In this document: piece after piece, positions 34,115 through 46,220 of the stretch | How positions within the stretch are numbered: position 1 is the first letter of the stretch | How the letters are laid out: each line of letters starts with the position of its first letter | Assembly (NCBI GenBank): GCA_010093705.1 | Contig: MU006103.1 | Coordinates: forward strand, 416,221 to 480,220 | From: Patellaria atrata CBS 101060 | Lineage: Eukaryota > Ascomycota > Dothideomycetes > Patellariales > Patellariaceae | DNA: 64,000 nt | Direction of reading: 5' to 3' | Program-made: the position numbers and the translations under genes | Notes under the pieces: model-generated | What the model saw: the letters and a program-made list of their open reading frames with translations, nothing else | Told to the model about the DNA's origin: nothing | The model's database searches: none

Positions 34115-34670
34115 TGTTTATATCTGCAGATATACAATTGAGAGCTTGACTGAAGAGATAGTATAGTAGGCGAAAAAGAGCTCTTGAGAGGAGGTGGTGC
34201 TGGCCAGTTGGTGTTTTGGCAAGTCGAAGTGTTTTTGGATTGGGTGAGGACCAACTAGGGAGGTTTATGTTATGGCGGTGTGCGTGTGCGGTTATGCTAC
34301 AGATGGGGGAGAGGGGCGAGACGCTAGTACTAGAAAGGCAAAGTGAGCTAGTAGAGGGCGCTAGCGACAAGGCTCGTGCTCTGGACTTTATCACTACATC
34401 AAATGTCCACTGTATATTCATTACTTAGCCCCTTATGATCAGAAATTTAGTATCTACTTATAACTATCGAATAATGCTGTTGCACCCAGCGTGTCGATGC
34501 TTGATAGAATAATGAATGCACCTAATGCCTCCATTAAAAAAAAAATTAAATTTTCACTATGTGCGCTGAATATCCATGCAAATTCCTTTCCTTTCCGATA
34601 TCCTCCATCATCAGGCAGCACTTTTCTCTGAAAGATGATTTATACAAGAAGACATTATATATCAACCACA
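34115..34670. other. Spacer with alpha-tubulin promoter
   Basis: A 556-bp spacer between the tubulin start codon and the stop codon of the dehydrogenase gene. On the minus strand the 100 bp before the tubulin start are CT-rich, as in many highly expressed fungal promoters. No other element was seen. Confidence 0.5.
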
Positions 34671-36553
34671 CTAGCTATGCGTCGGCATTACTACGCTTGC
34701 TTTACTTGCCACTGCATCCTCACTTCTCCACAAGCTCGTGACAGTCTTCTGCTGCGTGTAGAACTGGAGCCCGGGTTTGCCGTAGAATGTGTTGGCTCCT
34801 CCCCCGGCGATGCTCTTCTTGTTTCCTGTAAATGAGAACATGGGAAGCTAGAGCGTGGTTAGTTTTGTTTTGATATCAGGTAAAGGATATGGTGGACTTA
34901 CAGGAACTGGGATTGGTACGTTAATCCCAACTTGACCAGCTTCGATTTCACGTTGGAACCGGCCAGCAGTTGGTCCACTGCGTGTAAAAATTGCAGTACC
35001 GTTACCGTACTCATTGCTGTTGATTAAATCGATGGCCTCTTCGATCGTGCTTACATTAAGACAGACGAGAACTGGTCCAAAGATCTCCTCCCTGTAGCAT
35101 CGCATGTGTGGCTTGACGTTGGCGATGATCGTAGGGCCAATCCAATTACCGTTGGGATACTTTTCTGGTTTTTGACCTCTACCATCCAAAAGAATGGTTG
35201 CACCCTCTTCTTCTGCGCTCTGAATCAAACTTTCGATTCGCTTCTTAGCTTCGGGACTAATGACTGGACCCAATTCCGCACCCTCCTCAAAGCCACCGTC
35301 CATCTTGATACTCTGTGCGCGTTCCGCTAATTCTTTTACCCATTCCTTCGTTTCGCCCACCATGACGCATGTGCTTAAGGCCATGCATCGCTGACCGGCA
35401 GCTCCGAATGCAGCACCTGCAATTGCGTTCAGAGCATGGTTCTTGTTACAATCCGGTAACACGGCCGCATGATTCTTTGCCCCAAGATTTGCTTGCACAC
35501 GTTTTCCGTTTGCTGAACCTCGTGTGAAGATGTATTCTCCCGCCTTGTTGCTGCCTACAAAACTGATAGCCTTAATACGGGGTTCATCGATGATAAAGTC
35601 AACGGTCTTTGCGGCTCCATGAATAATATTCACAACTCCAGGAGGAAAGCCTGCCTTTTCGACCAATTCTGCAATGATCATGGTCGCGCCAGGATCCCGT
35701 TCTGAGGGCTTGACGATGATCGTGTTACCAGTAACGGTGGCGATGGGAATGCACCAGAGAGGGATCATAGCGGGAAAATCTGCGGAGAAGATCAGCAATT
35801 CGTGCAAGATACAGAGTTGAGAATATGAAACTTACTGAATGGACAAATTGCGGACACGACTCCCAATGGCTCTCTGTAACTTCTTGTCTCCATATCCTTG
35901 GCCACTTCTAGAACCTCTCCAGTCATTTGAGTGGTAATGCCGCATGCTGTTTCTGCAACCTGCAAACCCCTTAGTACGTCGCCCTTCGCATCTGCGAAAG
36001 TCTTTCCCTGCTCGATTGTGATGCTCGCCGCCAGTCTGTCCCAGTTCTCACGAATGAGGGAAACAAATTTGAACATGAGCTGCTGTCTGTGAAGAATACT
36101 CGTTTGCCGCCATGATTTGAAGGCCTTCTCCGCACTGTCCACAGCCGCTTTCATCTCAGCATCTGTACTTTGAGGTACTCTTGTGACAAGATTGTTGGTG
36201 GCAGGATCGTATAAGTCAATCCATTGTGTAGCTTGAGAATCAACGAACTTATTATCAACGAAGCCTTTGGTGTTAACCGGGTTCGAGATACGTTCGTGGG
36301 TGGTTGGGTACGATTCCGCTGTGGTCGCTGTGGTGGTGGATGCGGCGAGGTGGTTCACCGTAGCATGTAACCTTCGGGCGGCTACTTTATTTAAACTCGA
36401 AGATGATGGGGCCATGATTGCAGCTGTTTTTGGAGAAGTGTATATTGAGCGTTGGATCGAAGGTCTGATTGTTGTGAGTACACCGATGTTTCGTGGAAGA
36501 GCTCGTCGAGCTGCCATTCTGACGGTCTGAACTCCGTAGAGCGGAATTAACAA
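34671..36553 (-). CDS. Methylmalonate-semialdehyde dehydrogenase (CoA-acylating), mitochondrial
   Basis: This ALDH6-type enzyme converts (methyl)malonate semialdehyde to propionyl-/acetyl-CoA in valine, uracil and beta-alanine breakdown. Three exons, complement(34671..34847, 34902..35779, 35836..36553), give 590 residues, or 578 from the second Met at 36517, which starts a better mitochondrial presequence ([20 protein letters not shown]). Junctions rebuild [15 protein letters not shown] and [17 protein letters not shown]. Key motifs are [12 protein letters not shown] (cofactor), the catalytic-cysteine loop [12 protein letters not shown] and the [16 protein letters not shown] region. The C-terminal [15 protein letters not shown] is typical of the subfamily and separates it from other aldehyde dehydrogenases. 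The third exon is too short to be obvious before splicing. Confidence 0.93.
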
Positions 36554-37226
36554 CTTGAATGAAAACTATGGAGCAACGATTGCATGAGAGGGGAAAAAAG
36601 GGATAGATAAAAGTTGTTATAGTCAGTTAGTTGCAGAGGCAAATACTTTATTCAATGTAGTAAAATTGCGGCTACGGCTACGGTTATCCGCTACACTCTT
36701 TTGGTTTATTCTATCAGAGTGATGGGAATTGCGGCGGGGAGTCGATGGTTTGCTCGTATGCCGAGGAATCGGACATGGATGGACAGATGGAAGGGAAAGC
36801 CGCGAACAGCCGATTAGCGTACAGTTCGAACAATATTCTGTACAAATGTACGCCTCAAGTATAAAACTTTTCTAACAGGTACCCGACCTCCACTGTCCAT
36901 TAACGCTTAATCACTCGCATATTGTATTCATGGTATAGAGCTCGGTGCCTGTATTCGCAGGAGGATCAACTACAATACTCATGCTTGAAAAGCTTCACCC
37001 CTACAGTAGTTTAGAACACAGGACATGTCGTTCGTAAGGACGCCAGAAAAGATTTGCAGCAGCCTATCCCTAATTAATGCCTTGAATCACAAAGTCTTGC
37101 TTGCGTCGGCCTTTACACAGCAAGGTCACATTGCCCTATGTGCAATACCCCTAAGACAACTCTATCACTACTGACTTCTAAGAACCCATTTTGCTTTTGT
37201 TATCCTTTGGAAACACCAACTCTGAC
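36554..37226. other. Intergenic spacer dehydrogenase / calnexin
   Basis: A 673-bp region holding the dehydrogenase promoter and the calnexin 3' end. Nothing specific was recognised. Confidence 0.5.
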
Positions 37227-39191
37227 TTATGACGCAGAGGAACGGGTCGTACGCTTATTCACCTCTGCCTGTACCTTCTCAGCACCTGAGCTGACAGCCT
37301 CAGCAGCCTTGTCCTTAGCATCAACTGCCGCATCCTTTGCCTTTTGAGCGGCATCTTTGACCTGCTCCTTGGACGGAGCAGAGGCACCGCCAAGAGCACC
37401 AACTGATAGGAGCACGACGGACAAAAGAATTGCGGCAATGGTGCCTGAAACTTCTGGTACAAATTTTATAGCTTGAATTGGATCACTCTTAGCAATGGTC
37501 AAGAAGAGGTCAACCTTCTCACGGATAAAGAGGAGTGGATTATCCAAAAACTTGAGATCGGAAGGTGAAGATGGCTTGTCTTCACTCTTTGGCTTGTTAG
37601 CTTCCTCCTCTGCTTTCTCAGCGGCAATCTTCTTGTCGAATGTTTCCTTCTGAAGCTTGAGTGCGTCCTCAACTGAATGGCCGATGTAGATATTGTCAAA
37701 GAGGATATCACTCTGCATGGTCCAAAGCTCGAATCCAATCTAACATTTCTCTAGTTAGCGTGAAAGTAGGCTTTTAGAATAGGTTGTACTTACGGCTCCC
37801 ATAGGCTCGAAATTGGCAGGTGCCTTGTCCTCATAGTAATCCGGGTTAGGAATCTTCCGAGGAGCCCATTCACCCTTGTATGCCGGGTTATCAATGTAAG
37901 GTGCGGACCACTTTCCCTTATAATCTGGGTTCTTCTTCGTGGGCTTTTCCCAGGGACCGCATCCAGACACATCATCACACTTAGGGTTGGCGACCTGCGG
38001 GGGAACCCAGTCACCATCTTCCTCATCATCCCAGTCTTCCGGCTTCTCGGCCTCTGGATCAGGGATCATTGTAGGTTCATTTTCAAGCCAGTCATCAGGC
38101 TTAGTAGCTTCCTCGTCGACAATTTCGTAGGGTGCATCTTCATCCCAGTCCTCAGGCTTCGTTGCCTCTGGATCTGGGATCTTAGCATCATCGACCCAGT
38201 CTTCCGGCTTGGTATCCTTCGGGTCATTAATCTCTTTATCAGGGTTGACAGCTGGGTTGAAGTCTTCAAATAGACTACCATTCTTTGACCTCTCGCCATC
38301 AAGTTTGATCTCGTAAGTCTGATCAGGGTTAACAATAAGAGTGTATAGACCAGTAAGTTTCGTGGTCTTAGCCATCGGTGGGACCATGAGATGCTTTTCT
38401 TCGTATTCACCGCTTTTAGGATTCTTGTGCCTGAAGATGAAATGAACCTAAGCAGGTGATGTTAGAGTTTACACTCCCTCTGTAGGATACTCAAAGAGAG
38501 AAGATTACCTTGTTTGTCGCGCCACATTTGTCTGGCCCGAACATAATAATATACGGAGATGCGTTTGAAAATTCGTCTGCGTGAAGAGCCTTGTTATCTT
38601 GGAGAAGCTTTAGATATGCTCCACCGCATTCAAGACCATCTGTTCGTAGTTAGAGCAGATCGTGGATTCCCAAAACATGCAAAACTCACTCTGTGTCTTA
38701 ACTTCGTATTGTACAACAAGAGTCTTCCCCTTGTTGTTGATTGGCTTCTTGAATTTGGCGGAGATAGCATGATGAGCGGCCTTATCTTTAACAACCAAGC
38801 CTTTATCACCTTCCATACCCTTCAGGACAGATGGCTCTTCAACGGACCAGGTACCTACGTATGCCCATTCCTCTTCTGTGGACTTGTCGTTTTGCTTCTT
38901 AGCATGTGAGGGTTGCCATCGTGTTTCCCAATCGTCAGTGAACTGTTCGAGGAAAGGTGCTTTGAGTGTTGTAGGCTAAGCATTGAATGGTCAGTTAGGG
39001 GAAGGTTTGATGTGTGATCAATGTTACAAGCTTACAGTAAAAGTAGGTTTTGCAATCGATGAGGTAGCAGACTCTACTACCGATGATACAGAGGAGGCAG
39101 CATCAACGAGAGGCTCCTCCAGATCATCAGCGACGTCAGCACGAACGACCGAAGCAGCTGCGAAAGCTACAGCGAGAGCGTGGAAACGCAT
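37227..39191 (-). CDS. Calnexin (ER lectin chaperone)
   Basis: Calnexin binds monoglucosylated N-glycans and helps glycoproteins fold in the ER. Five exons, complement(37227..37739, 37794..38447, 38509..38639, 38690..38975, 39036..39191), give 579 residues, typical for fungi. A signal peptide ([20 protein letters not shown]) begins the protein. The lectin domain carries [15 protein letters not shown] and [12 protein letters not shown]. The Pro-rich P-domain shows the expected repeats [30 protein letters not shown] and then [18 protein letters not shown] single membrane helix (about 505-525, [20 protein letters not shown]) follows, with a Lys/Asp/Ala-rich cytosolic tail. The transmembrane helix separates it from soluble calreticulin. 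Every splice junction restores conserved sequence, e.g. FEPMGA joined to [11 protein letters not shown]. Confidence 0.95.
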
Positions 39192-40187
39192 TGTGAGAGG
39201 TTCTCACCACCAAATAGGACTATATAATGATAATTGGGTTTTTGTGGGTTGACTAAAGGTTCTAAGAAGGGTTGTGGAGTTAGCAGGATTGTGATAGATA
39301 GTTATAAACGTTAGCACAGACGTTGTAACAAATTGGACAGATTTCAGAATCGCGATGGAAAGTTCGAGGGCGGGGAGGCTGGAGCTTCCTGATTGGCGTG
39401 ACTTGGTTTAACAGTCTCGCTTGTAAGCACCACCTAAACGTCTACGCCTCCACGGATATACTTCAATATCATCCCAACTTCTTCATTTTGCAATCTGTTC
39501 TTCGGGAGTTGGTATCTCCATGCTTATGGCTAAATACCGATACTTATTCTCCACTAGAATGTAGAACTTATAAAATCAGCATGAAGAATACTAGTTATTT
39601 ATTAATGAAGGTAGAGATGGGATGGTATTATTATCCTTCTCCTCTGTCACAACGTCTTCAATAATCTCCGGTGTTATTTCTTTCTAATTCAAAACTGTCA
39701 ATAACAGTAATCTAATTCTTCCGCTCCTTACGACTAATAAAAGGGAAAGAGCATTACGCATCTTCTTTCCGTCCCTTCCTCCATTGTAGGCTACCTTACT
39801 CAGCCCAAATCCTTCTTCCTGAAGTGGTTGTCAGTCCTGTTTCTTTATTTGTCAACGCGTTCTCAGCTTACTATACTCTTACTATACGAGAATCTCCAGC
39901 TTGGTCAATACTCTACACAGACACAGGAGCTCTCACGTGTAGCAGTATTTTTTTTATTACTCCTTTATGTATACAAATAGTACACAATTAACGAATATTG
40001 ACCTCAATAATTGAGGAGATAATGGCCATCGATATTGCGAAGTAAATAAAAGTTCAAATGTCTAAGTACCTTATTCCGTACTTTCATCTCATTTTAACAG
40101 TAGATCATACTTTTATTAGCCTATCACTATCTTACCAGTGCAATTAGGGTTGAAATCCACCATCCATGGATATTCTCAGCATTTACC
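39192..40187. other. Intergenic region with calnexin promoter
   Basis: A 1.0-kb region upstream of calnexin and downstream of the unrecognised gene. It is AT-rich, with T and A tracts near 39950-39960. No gene or repeat was supported. Confidence 0.5.
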
Positions 40188-41248
40188 TTAGTCAGCGACC
40201 CATTCCTCGCGCCAGAACTCAATCACACCAACAGCGTCATCCCCAATGTGCTGTTGAAGGCGTTTCAATACTTGTCGATCCCCGCTTGTCTCTCCCATCA
40301 TCAGCATGTCTCCATCCTCGTCCGGTGCTTGCCGTGACCCTACTATGTACGCAAGCTCCCGCAAATTGGTACAGAAGTCCGTAAGTCCCACTACAGTCTC
40401 GTAGCTCATTGGTGGGGATGTGGAACACCAAGGTAACAGTTCGAAGGCGTTTGGTGCATATAAAAAGTTCCTGGTATCGACTTGAGAAGATGTATCAATT
40501 ACCCGAAGGTACCTACGTAGCAATGACTCGAATCCAGAAAGATTCGGAAGAGGTAGTACCGGGATAGCTGGTAATTCGACCATTGACGTGAGCATTATTG
40601 TTAACTGCATATACGCGTGAACGCTTGGGGCCTGCGCGCTTGCACTTTCATACGAGGTAGTTGAAGCTGAACTCGAAAGAAGAATCACAATTGCTAGGTT
40701 CGTCCCTGCAGTAAGTGCTGCAAAATGCTGAATACGGGAATGAGTATGGGATATAGCAGATGATGAGGCACAAGATGGTCCGAGGAGGAGTAAGCGTAAC
40801 GGATACTTGGCGTTGGGATTATTCGATAGAGGTAAAGAAACATCATGTGTTTCTAGGGTATTCTCTCAAATATTGTTAGTTTTCGTTCATACACGATATG
40901 ATCGATGACACTTCGATACCCTTTAGGTTGAAGCCCTGCTTTGCTGTAAGCAGTGGGACGATGCCCGAGAAAGAGGGTCGACGACGCAGAGTTGAGCAGA
41001 ACATAGCCCGGTGTGAGAGCCTTCAAATTTGATATAGAAGTTGGACGGTATATATAAGGTACCTTAGGTATTCGGGTAGTTTTGTCAAGCGATAACTGGA
41101 GTTCCTGGTATACCTGTTTATGGAAAGAGCACTGGAGATACCCACACTTGTGCCGTGCACTCATTAGCGGAGAAGTCGAATTTTCAAGGTTGGAAGAACG
41201 ATAATTCATTTTAATAACTGCAAATCTGAAGGAATAAATGGTATCCAT
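40188..41248 (-). CDS. Unrecognised protein, probably conserved in ascomycetes
   Basis: Two exons are inferred, complement(40188..40864, 40912..41248), giving about 337 residues. A start at the inner Met (41209) is equally possible. The intron end points are uncertain: donors GTGTCA at 40911 or GTCATC at 40909 both fit, with branch CTAAC and acceptor near 40863. The joined product is well behaved: PGYVLLNSASSTLFLGHRPT in exon 1, then PLRLLLLGPSCASSSA, AALTAGTNLAIVILLSSSAS and a C-terminal part with LPLPNLSGFESLLRRYL, VVGLTDFCTNLRELA and GVIEFWREEWVAD. The alternating hydrophobic strands and small-residue turns suggest an alpha/beta fold, perhaps Rossmann- or RecA-like, but no P-loop is present. 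I recall similar uncharacterised ascomycete proteins but cannot assign a function. Confidence 0.6.
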
Positions 41249-41603
41249 GGTTATTTACATGTTGCATCACAATTATTGATGAATGTATGCACAAACTTTG
41301 TCTAGTAGAGGGAAATTTGGGAGAAGATAGACCTTTAAGCTCAGCTTCGGGTTCAATCCCTTGATATGTCTTCTACAGACGTCTGACCTTTTTACACAAA
41401 GTGACGCTATTGACGTCTTCGGTGATGAGTGGAGGTATAGTACGTAGAAATGTACTGCCGAGAGTGGAGAGAAGGCCGTAGTACGTCGTGCGATTAAGCG
41501 ATTGTCTGAAAAATTGGTAGAGCACTATCCTTCCGGCTTTATTATAGATCCTCCTTGAAATGGTAGCAAGATAGGTGGACTTATACTTAGAGCAGGATTG
41601 AAC

Positions 41604-42375
41604 TCATGAAGAAGCAGAATTCTTGGACTTGTCTTCGGCTCCAGGCTGATCTTTGCTAGATTTATTTGCATCCGGTTTCAGTGGTTTGATTAGATCCTTG
41701 GGGGTAGGTTGCGGTTCTGGTAGAGATTTACCTTGCTTGCTTTCCAAGGATGAAATCACCTTATCCAAGTGGACGAGATGAGTTTTTAAAGTCGCGTTTT
41801 CCGCTTCAAGTGCTTCTATTCTATCAGCAACTCCTTCTCTTCTATTACTTTCTTTCCGCCGAGATCTGAAATTTTCAAAAATGATCAGTCCTCCTGCAAC
41901 CAAGAAAAGGAAGGTCTCTGAGATGAAGTTTGCACCTGTCTCGATAGCCTTCGATTCCGAAAGGGGCCTTATCCTGACTGATTTGTTTGCACCTTTCGCC
42001 TTTTCTGAAATCTCTCTCTTTTCCCGCGCGGCTGCAGACTCGTCGGCCTTCATCTGCGCTTCCGTTTTGACCGTGGGGATTTGGGACTTTTTCCTCTTGG
42101 CTTCGGCTTCAGCCAGCTCTTTTGCGATTTGTCTCTCAATGACCGCTGGATCTTGTAGAAGGCCTAAACGCATTCTCATGTCCAAACGGTGCAGCCGTTG
42201 CGCAAAGCCAACGCAGAGTTTACGGAATCGTTCGTGATCGTGGGCATTTCTTTTGATATAGTTCTACTGAATGTTATGGTGAAGACTCTTAACACGGTAG
42301 TGGGCTATAGCTCACTCCAATTGGTTTAGCTAATGTCCTAATGACCAGCGACCCGATCTTGAGGGTAAGAGACAT
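41604..42375 (-). CDS. OPA3-like mitochondrial protein
   Basis: Two exons, complement(41604..42263, 42316..42375), give 239 residues. It begins MSLTLKIGSLVIRTLAKPIG, spliced in phase 0 to NYIKRNAHDHERFRKLCVGF, and AQRLHRLDMRMRLGLLQ follows. This N-terminal pattern defines the OPA3 family, small proteins of the mitochondrial membranes. A hydrophobic helix (SETFLFLVAGGLIIFENF) is followed by a coiled coil (RIEALEAENATLKTHLVHLD) and a charged low-complexity tail. In humans OPA3 defects cause optic atrophy with 3-methylglutaconic aciduria; the molecular role in fungi is not well defined. The gene is divergent from the polo kinase. Confidence 0.9.
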
Positions 42376-42861
42376 GACTGCGAAAGTAAATGCGCCGTAA
42401 AAGGGTAGATTCGATGTATCGCAAGTCAGGTCATGGTCGCGTACAGTTAACAATTTGTCGACTCTATACGCGTGAGTCTATGCGGAACCCATGGAAATTG
42501 AAAATGTGTGAGAGTAAGCGCAATGTATGTGGTAAGGTAGGTAAATTAGGTAGATGCTGATGGCTCCTATGAGGTACCGTACGCTATCAAACTGCAGTGA
42601 AGACTGGTGAGGTTGTTGCCCGCGCTCGGAGATTTGTAATCCCTGCAATTTGGATACTATACCTTAGTCACAATTCTTCGTCTAAACTCAAATAGAACTA
42701 GCTCAGGAACAAGAGACGGAAAGTTCTCTTGGCATACCTGAGCTGAGCCGAGAACTTCGCATAGCAACCCCCGGGTCATTGTTTACTAACTCAGATTCTC
42801 AGTCCTACCTCAACCTCTAACCCACACCGAAACCAACGACAACGCGAATTTCTTCACCCCA
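42376..42861. promoter_or_regulatory. Divergent promoter region OPA3-like / polo kinase
   Basis: A 486-bp region between the start codons of two divergent genes. It contains GTAAGGTAGGTA-like words near 42533-42555. No TATA box could be assigned. Confidence 0.55.
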
Positions 42862-45615
42862 ATGTCGGTCCACGCCGAACCACCACCACAGCTAGTCAGC
42901 GAACCTGTCGGGGGAATTCAATATGCAACCGGAGCACAGCTGGGAAAAGGCGGATTCGCTATCTGCCATCGGGCAGAGAGACTGGATGGCGGACATCCGA
43001 CAGGCCACATCTTAGCATTAAAAATCGTCAAGTCGAAGATGGAACCTCTGAAGCTTGCACAGAAAGTAAGTTCGGCCTTACCCCTTCGATTGTGCTTTGC
43101 ACTCACTGGTGCTTAGTTCGTTACTGAAATGCAAATACACTCGAGACTTCACCACAAAAACATCGTCAATTTCTATCGGGCATTCGCTTTCGGAGAAAGT
43201 ACATATGTCGTCTTAGAGCTATGCGAGAATGGCTCCCTGGCTGATGCTCTCAAACAACGGAAATATTTTACCATGCCTGAGATCCGGAGGTTCGTGATCC
43301 AGACCTGCGGTGCTGTTAAATACCTGCACCATCGGAATATCGTACACCGAGACTTGAAGACAGGGAATCTCTTTCTAGACAAGCACATGAACATAAAAGT
43401 TGGTGACTTTGGCCTTGCAGCAGTCCTCGTTTCGAAGAACGACGTCAAGTCGCGTCGGATCACAATGTGTGGGACTCCTAACTACCTAGCGCCGGAGATA
43501 CTCGAAAAGGGTGGGCAAGGTCATAACGAAAAGGTCGACCTATGGGCCATTGGAATCATTGCGTAAGTCGACATCTCCAACTCAGATTCATTCAGTGCTA
43601 AAAGTGCTTAGATATACGCTTGCAGTCGGAAAAGCGCCATTTCATGCAGCCAAGAGGGAGGAGATCTACAAGAAATTACAGGCTCGCGACTACAAATGGC
43701 CTGAGCTCAACAAGTGCGTGAACGACATATCTAGTGACTTGAGAGATCTCGTGAGTTCGCTTCTAGTGCATGAGGACGAGAGACCCACGCCAGATCAAAT
43801 AGTCAGCCATGCTTTCTTCAAGTTATCTTTTGTACCCCTTCAGCTTGACAGCAGTTACACCTCTCGGGTCCCGAAGTGGTCTAACATAAGGCCTCCAACC
43901 CCGGAAGCAATTGCTAAAGGATACTCGGAATCCTGGTATAAGTTATGTCAAGAATCTGGGGTTGGGGAGTACGAACCTGGAAAGGTATTTCCGGTTGCGA
44001 ATGGCAAAAAATTGAGATCAATTGTTAGAGAGATAGAGAAAGAAGTCACAGCAGGTCTCCATCCAGCGGTACCGTTTTCACCTACAATGGTGTACGTACC
44101 TTTTCCCGAACGATTAGGTTGGACAAGCCCCAAAAGTGAGTCAGCGAAGGTAGTCTCAGAGGAAAAGGGGTACTCTGCGGACGGCAGATGTCTCACGGAG
44201 ATATGCGCAAATGATCGGGAACAGCTTCCTGTCAAGAGGACACGAGATAAAACCCTGGAATCAAGAAGTTGGAAGGAAAAGGTTGAACCAGTCATTCATA
44301 CTGAAGCAAGAGATATAGAGGAGCAACCCAAACGGAGTAGAACGATGAACAAAACACTCGTCAAGACGACCGAGCCAACGGTTAAACGATCTACGTCCCG
44401 AAAAATATCTACAAAGCGGCCTGTTGCTACACGCACGGTTAAAGCAATATCTATTAATGCGGTAGAATCGTTAGAGCCAAGCACAGAAAATAGACCAAGT
44501 AGCGATGAAGTGCAGGATCTGATACAAGAAAACAAACCTATGAGTGGAAGTGCGAAGAGTACTCGGGAGACAGTTCCAAACAAGGAACTTCCAGCAGTAT
44601 CATTGACGGACCCGGTTACTGTCCTTGACAGAGTATCCAAGCTTCGAGATACTCTGGCCCAGACTTTATCAAAAAAGACAACAGTATCTAGCCGTGCCCC
44701 GCCAGTCTCTCGTTTGCCTTTCGTATCAAAGTGGGTGGACTATTCAAGGAAACATGGTATTGCATATGTCCTCGAAGACGGCACCATTGGTTGCGTCCTT
44801 AATGCTACTATCCGAGATCCGGTCACTCATGTTGTTGTACGGTCCGGTTATAAGCATTTAAGGCAATTCGGGCAGGATTCAGAATACATTGATCAGATAC
44901 CGGTAGAATACTATGCAGACTGTGGATCGGAAGGTATACGACGTGTTAATGTAGAGAGAGAACGTCATCGATCGATAATGATCCTATGGAAGAAGTTTGG
45001 AAGATATATGTGCCAACAGCTAGGGCAAAGCGAAGGTAGAGAGGCAGGGAAAGCCCAACCACCTGGAACGCAACCTTTTGTCAGATTCTACCAGCGATTG
45101 GGTGCCGTCGGAATATGGGGTTTCAGTGACGGATCATTTCAGGTATTTTTCTCATTTTTTTAACCGTTTTAATGGGTTCTGGCGTCATGTACTGGGCCTG
45201 TTGCTGATCCTTTTAGTTCAACTTCCCCGATCACACTAAACTTGTGGTATCTGCCGATGGTAGGCACTCTAATTTCACCTACCACTCCGATGAGGCGGTA
45301 GCATACTTGGAAAAGTTCAGAGACCTTCCGCTTGAGATTATGGGACAGAGGAATGTTTCCACCGACACCCTATATGCTATGCTATATGGGAGTTCAGTGT
45401 CAGTGAATTCAGAGACGGTTAGGACGATGAAAGCCAATCACCTGAGAACCAAGGTTCGTTTCATAATAGAACTAGCGGAGCAATGGATATCAGGACATGG
45501 GCTGGGGTGTCGCCCATACGATGCAGAACCTGTTGTTTGGAGAGGCCCTAAAGTTGATGATGGCAAAAAGCAGGACTGGGTAACGGTCGGTCGCTTTGGT
45601 GGAGATAGTACATAA
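42862..45615 (+). CDS. Polo-like kinase (Cdc5/PlkA type)
   Basis: Polo kinases control mitotic entry, spindle poles and cytokinesis. Exons 42862..43065, 43117..43562, 43612..45142 and 45217..45615 give 859 residues, longer than yeast Cdc5 because of a long linker. Kinase motifs: glycine loop GKGGFAIC (28-35), Lys54 in ALKIV, HRDLKTGN (145-152), DFG (165-167), and an activation loop RRITMCGTPNYLAPE with T184 where other polo kinases are activated by phosphorylation. The linker (about 340-585) is charged and disordered. Two polo boxes follow: WVDYSRKHGIAYVLEDGTIG (from about 591) and FNFPDHTKLVVSADGRHSNF with LPLEIMGQRNVSTDT. The polo boxes make the assignment certain. The last intron interrupts the polo-box region in phase 0. 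Confidence 0.95.
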
Positions 45616-46220
45616 GGGGTCATGACGGCGTTAATGAGGAAAATATTTAAGGCGTATTGTTAGGATTTTGGATCTTGACAAATTCGGGCGGTGGAAGGAA
45701 GGCATAGCAAGGTGTTTTGGCGCATTTCTATTATATATGTATAGGACAGAAACCTGGAGGGCAACAGGATGTTATTTGTATATCCATACCGATGCATGTA
45801 CCTTAATGTAATACAAGTGGAAGATTTAGGTTAAGACGTACCCGACGTACATTTACCTTTGTATCCAATTGAAATATGCTGAAGCCGGTCTTGGCAGCAT
45901 TACATTGTACGCGAATGTGCAGTGTGGCTGAGGCTGATAGAACGTACAGTACGGTAGCCCATCGTACCTGAAGTGTGACGTTCAATAAGGTAGATCTTCA
46001 AGACATCCGCCTGTCGCCAGAAATATTTCAACCCAAATCTTTCTGCAAAAAAATACCATTTGTTTTCCATAACTACTACGCGCTCAACCTCACACAAACT
46101 TCCGACAGGGCAGCCTTTATACTGCAGTAGTCTTCAACACTCGGCCGGCCAGTCATATTGACCGCGATTCCGTTTTCCACCTCCGGCTGTCCAGTTTGGA
46201 GGCAGTAACTGTCCGCATTC
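45616..46220. other. Intergenic spacer polo kinase / myosin I
   Basis: A 605-bp region that should contain the myosin I promoter and 5' leader. No clear element was seen. Confidence 0.5.

Noticed and set aside
41335-41380. tRNA-like B-box (GGTTCAATCCC)
   Set aside because: Flanking bases do not form a T-stem and no A-box or acceptor stem was found at the right distance.
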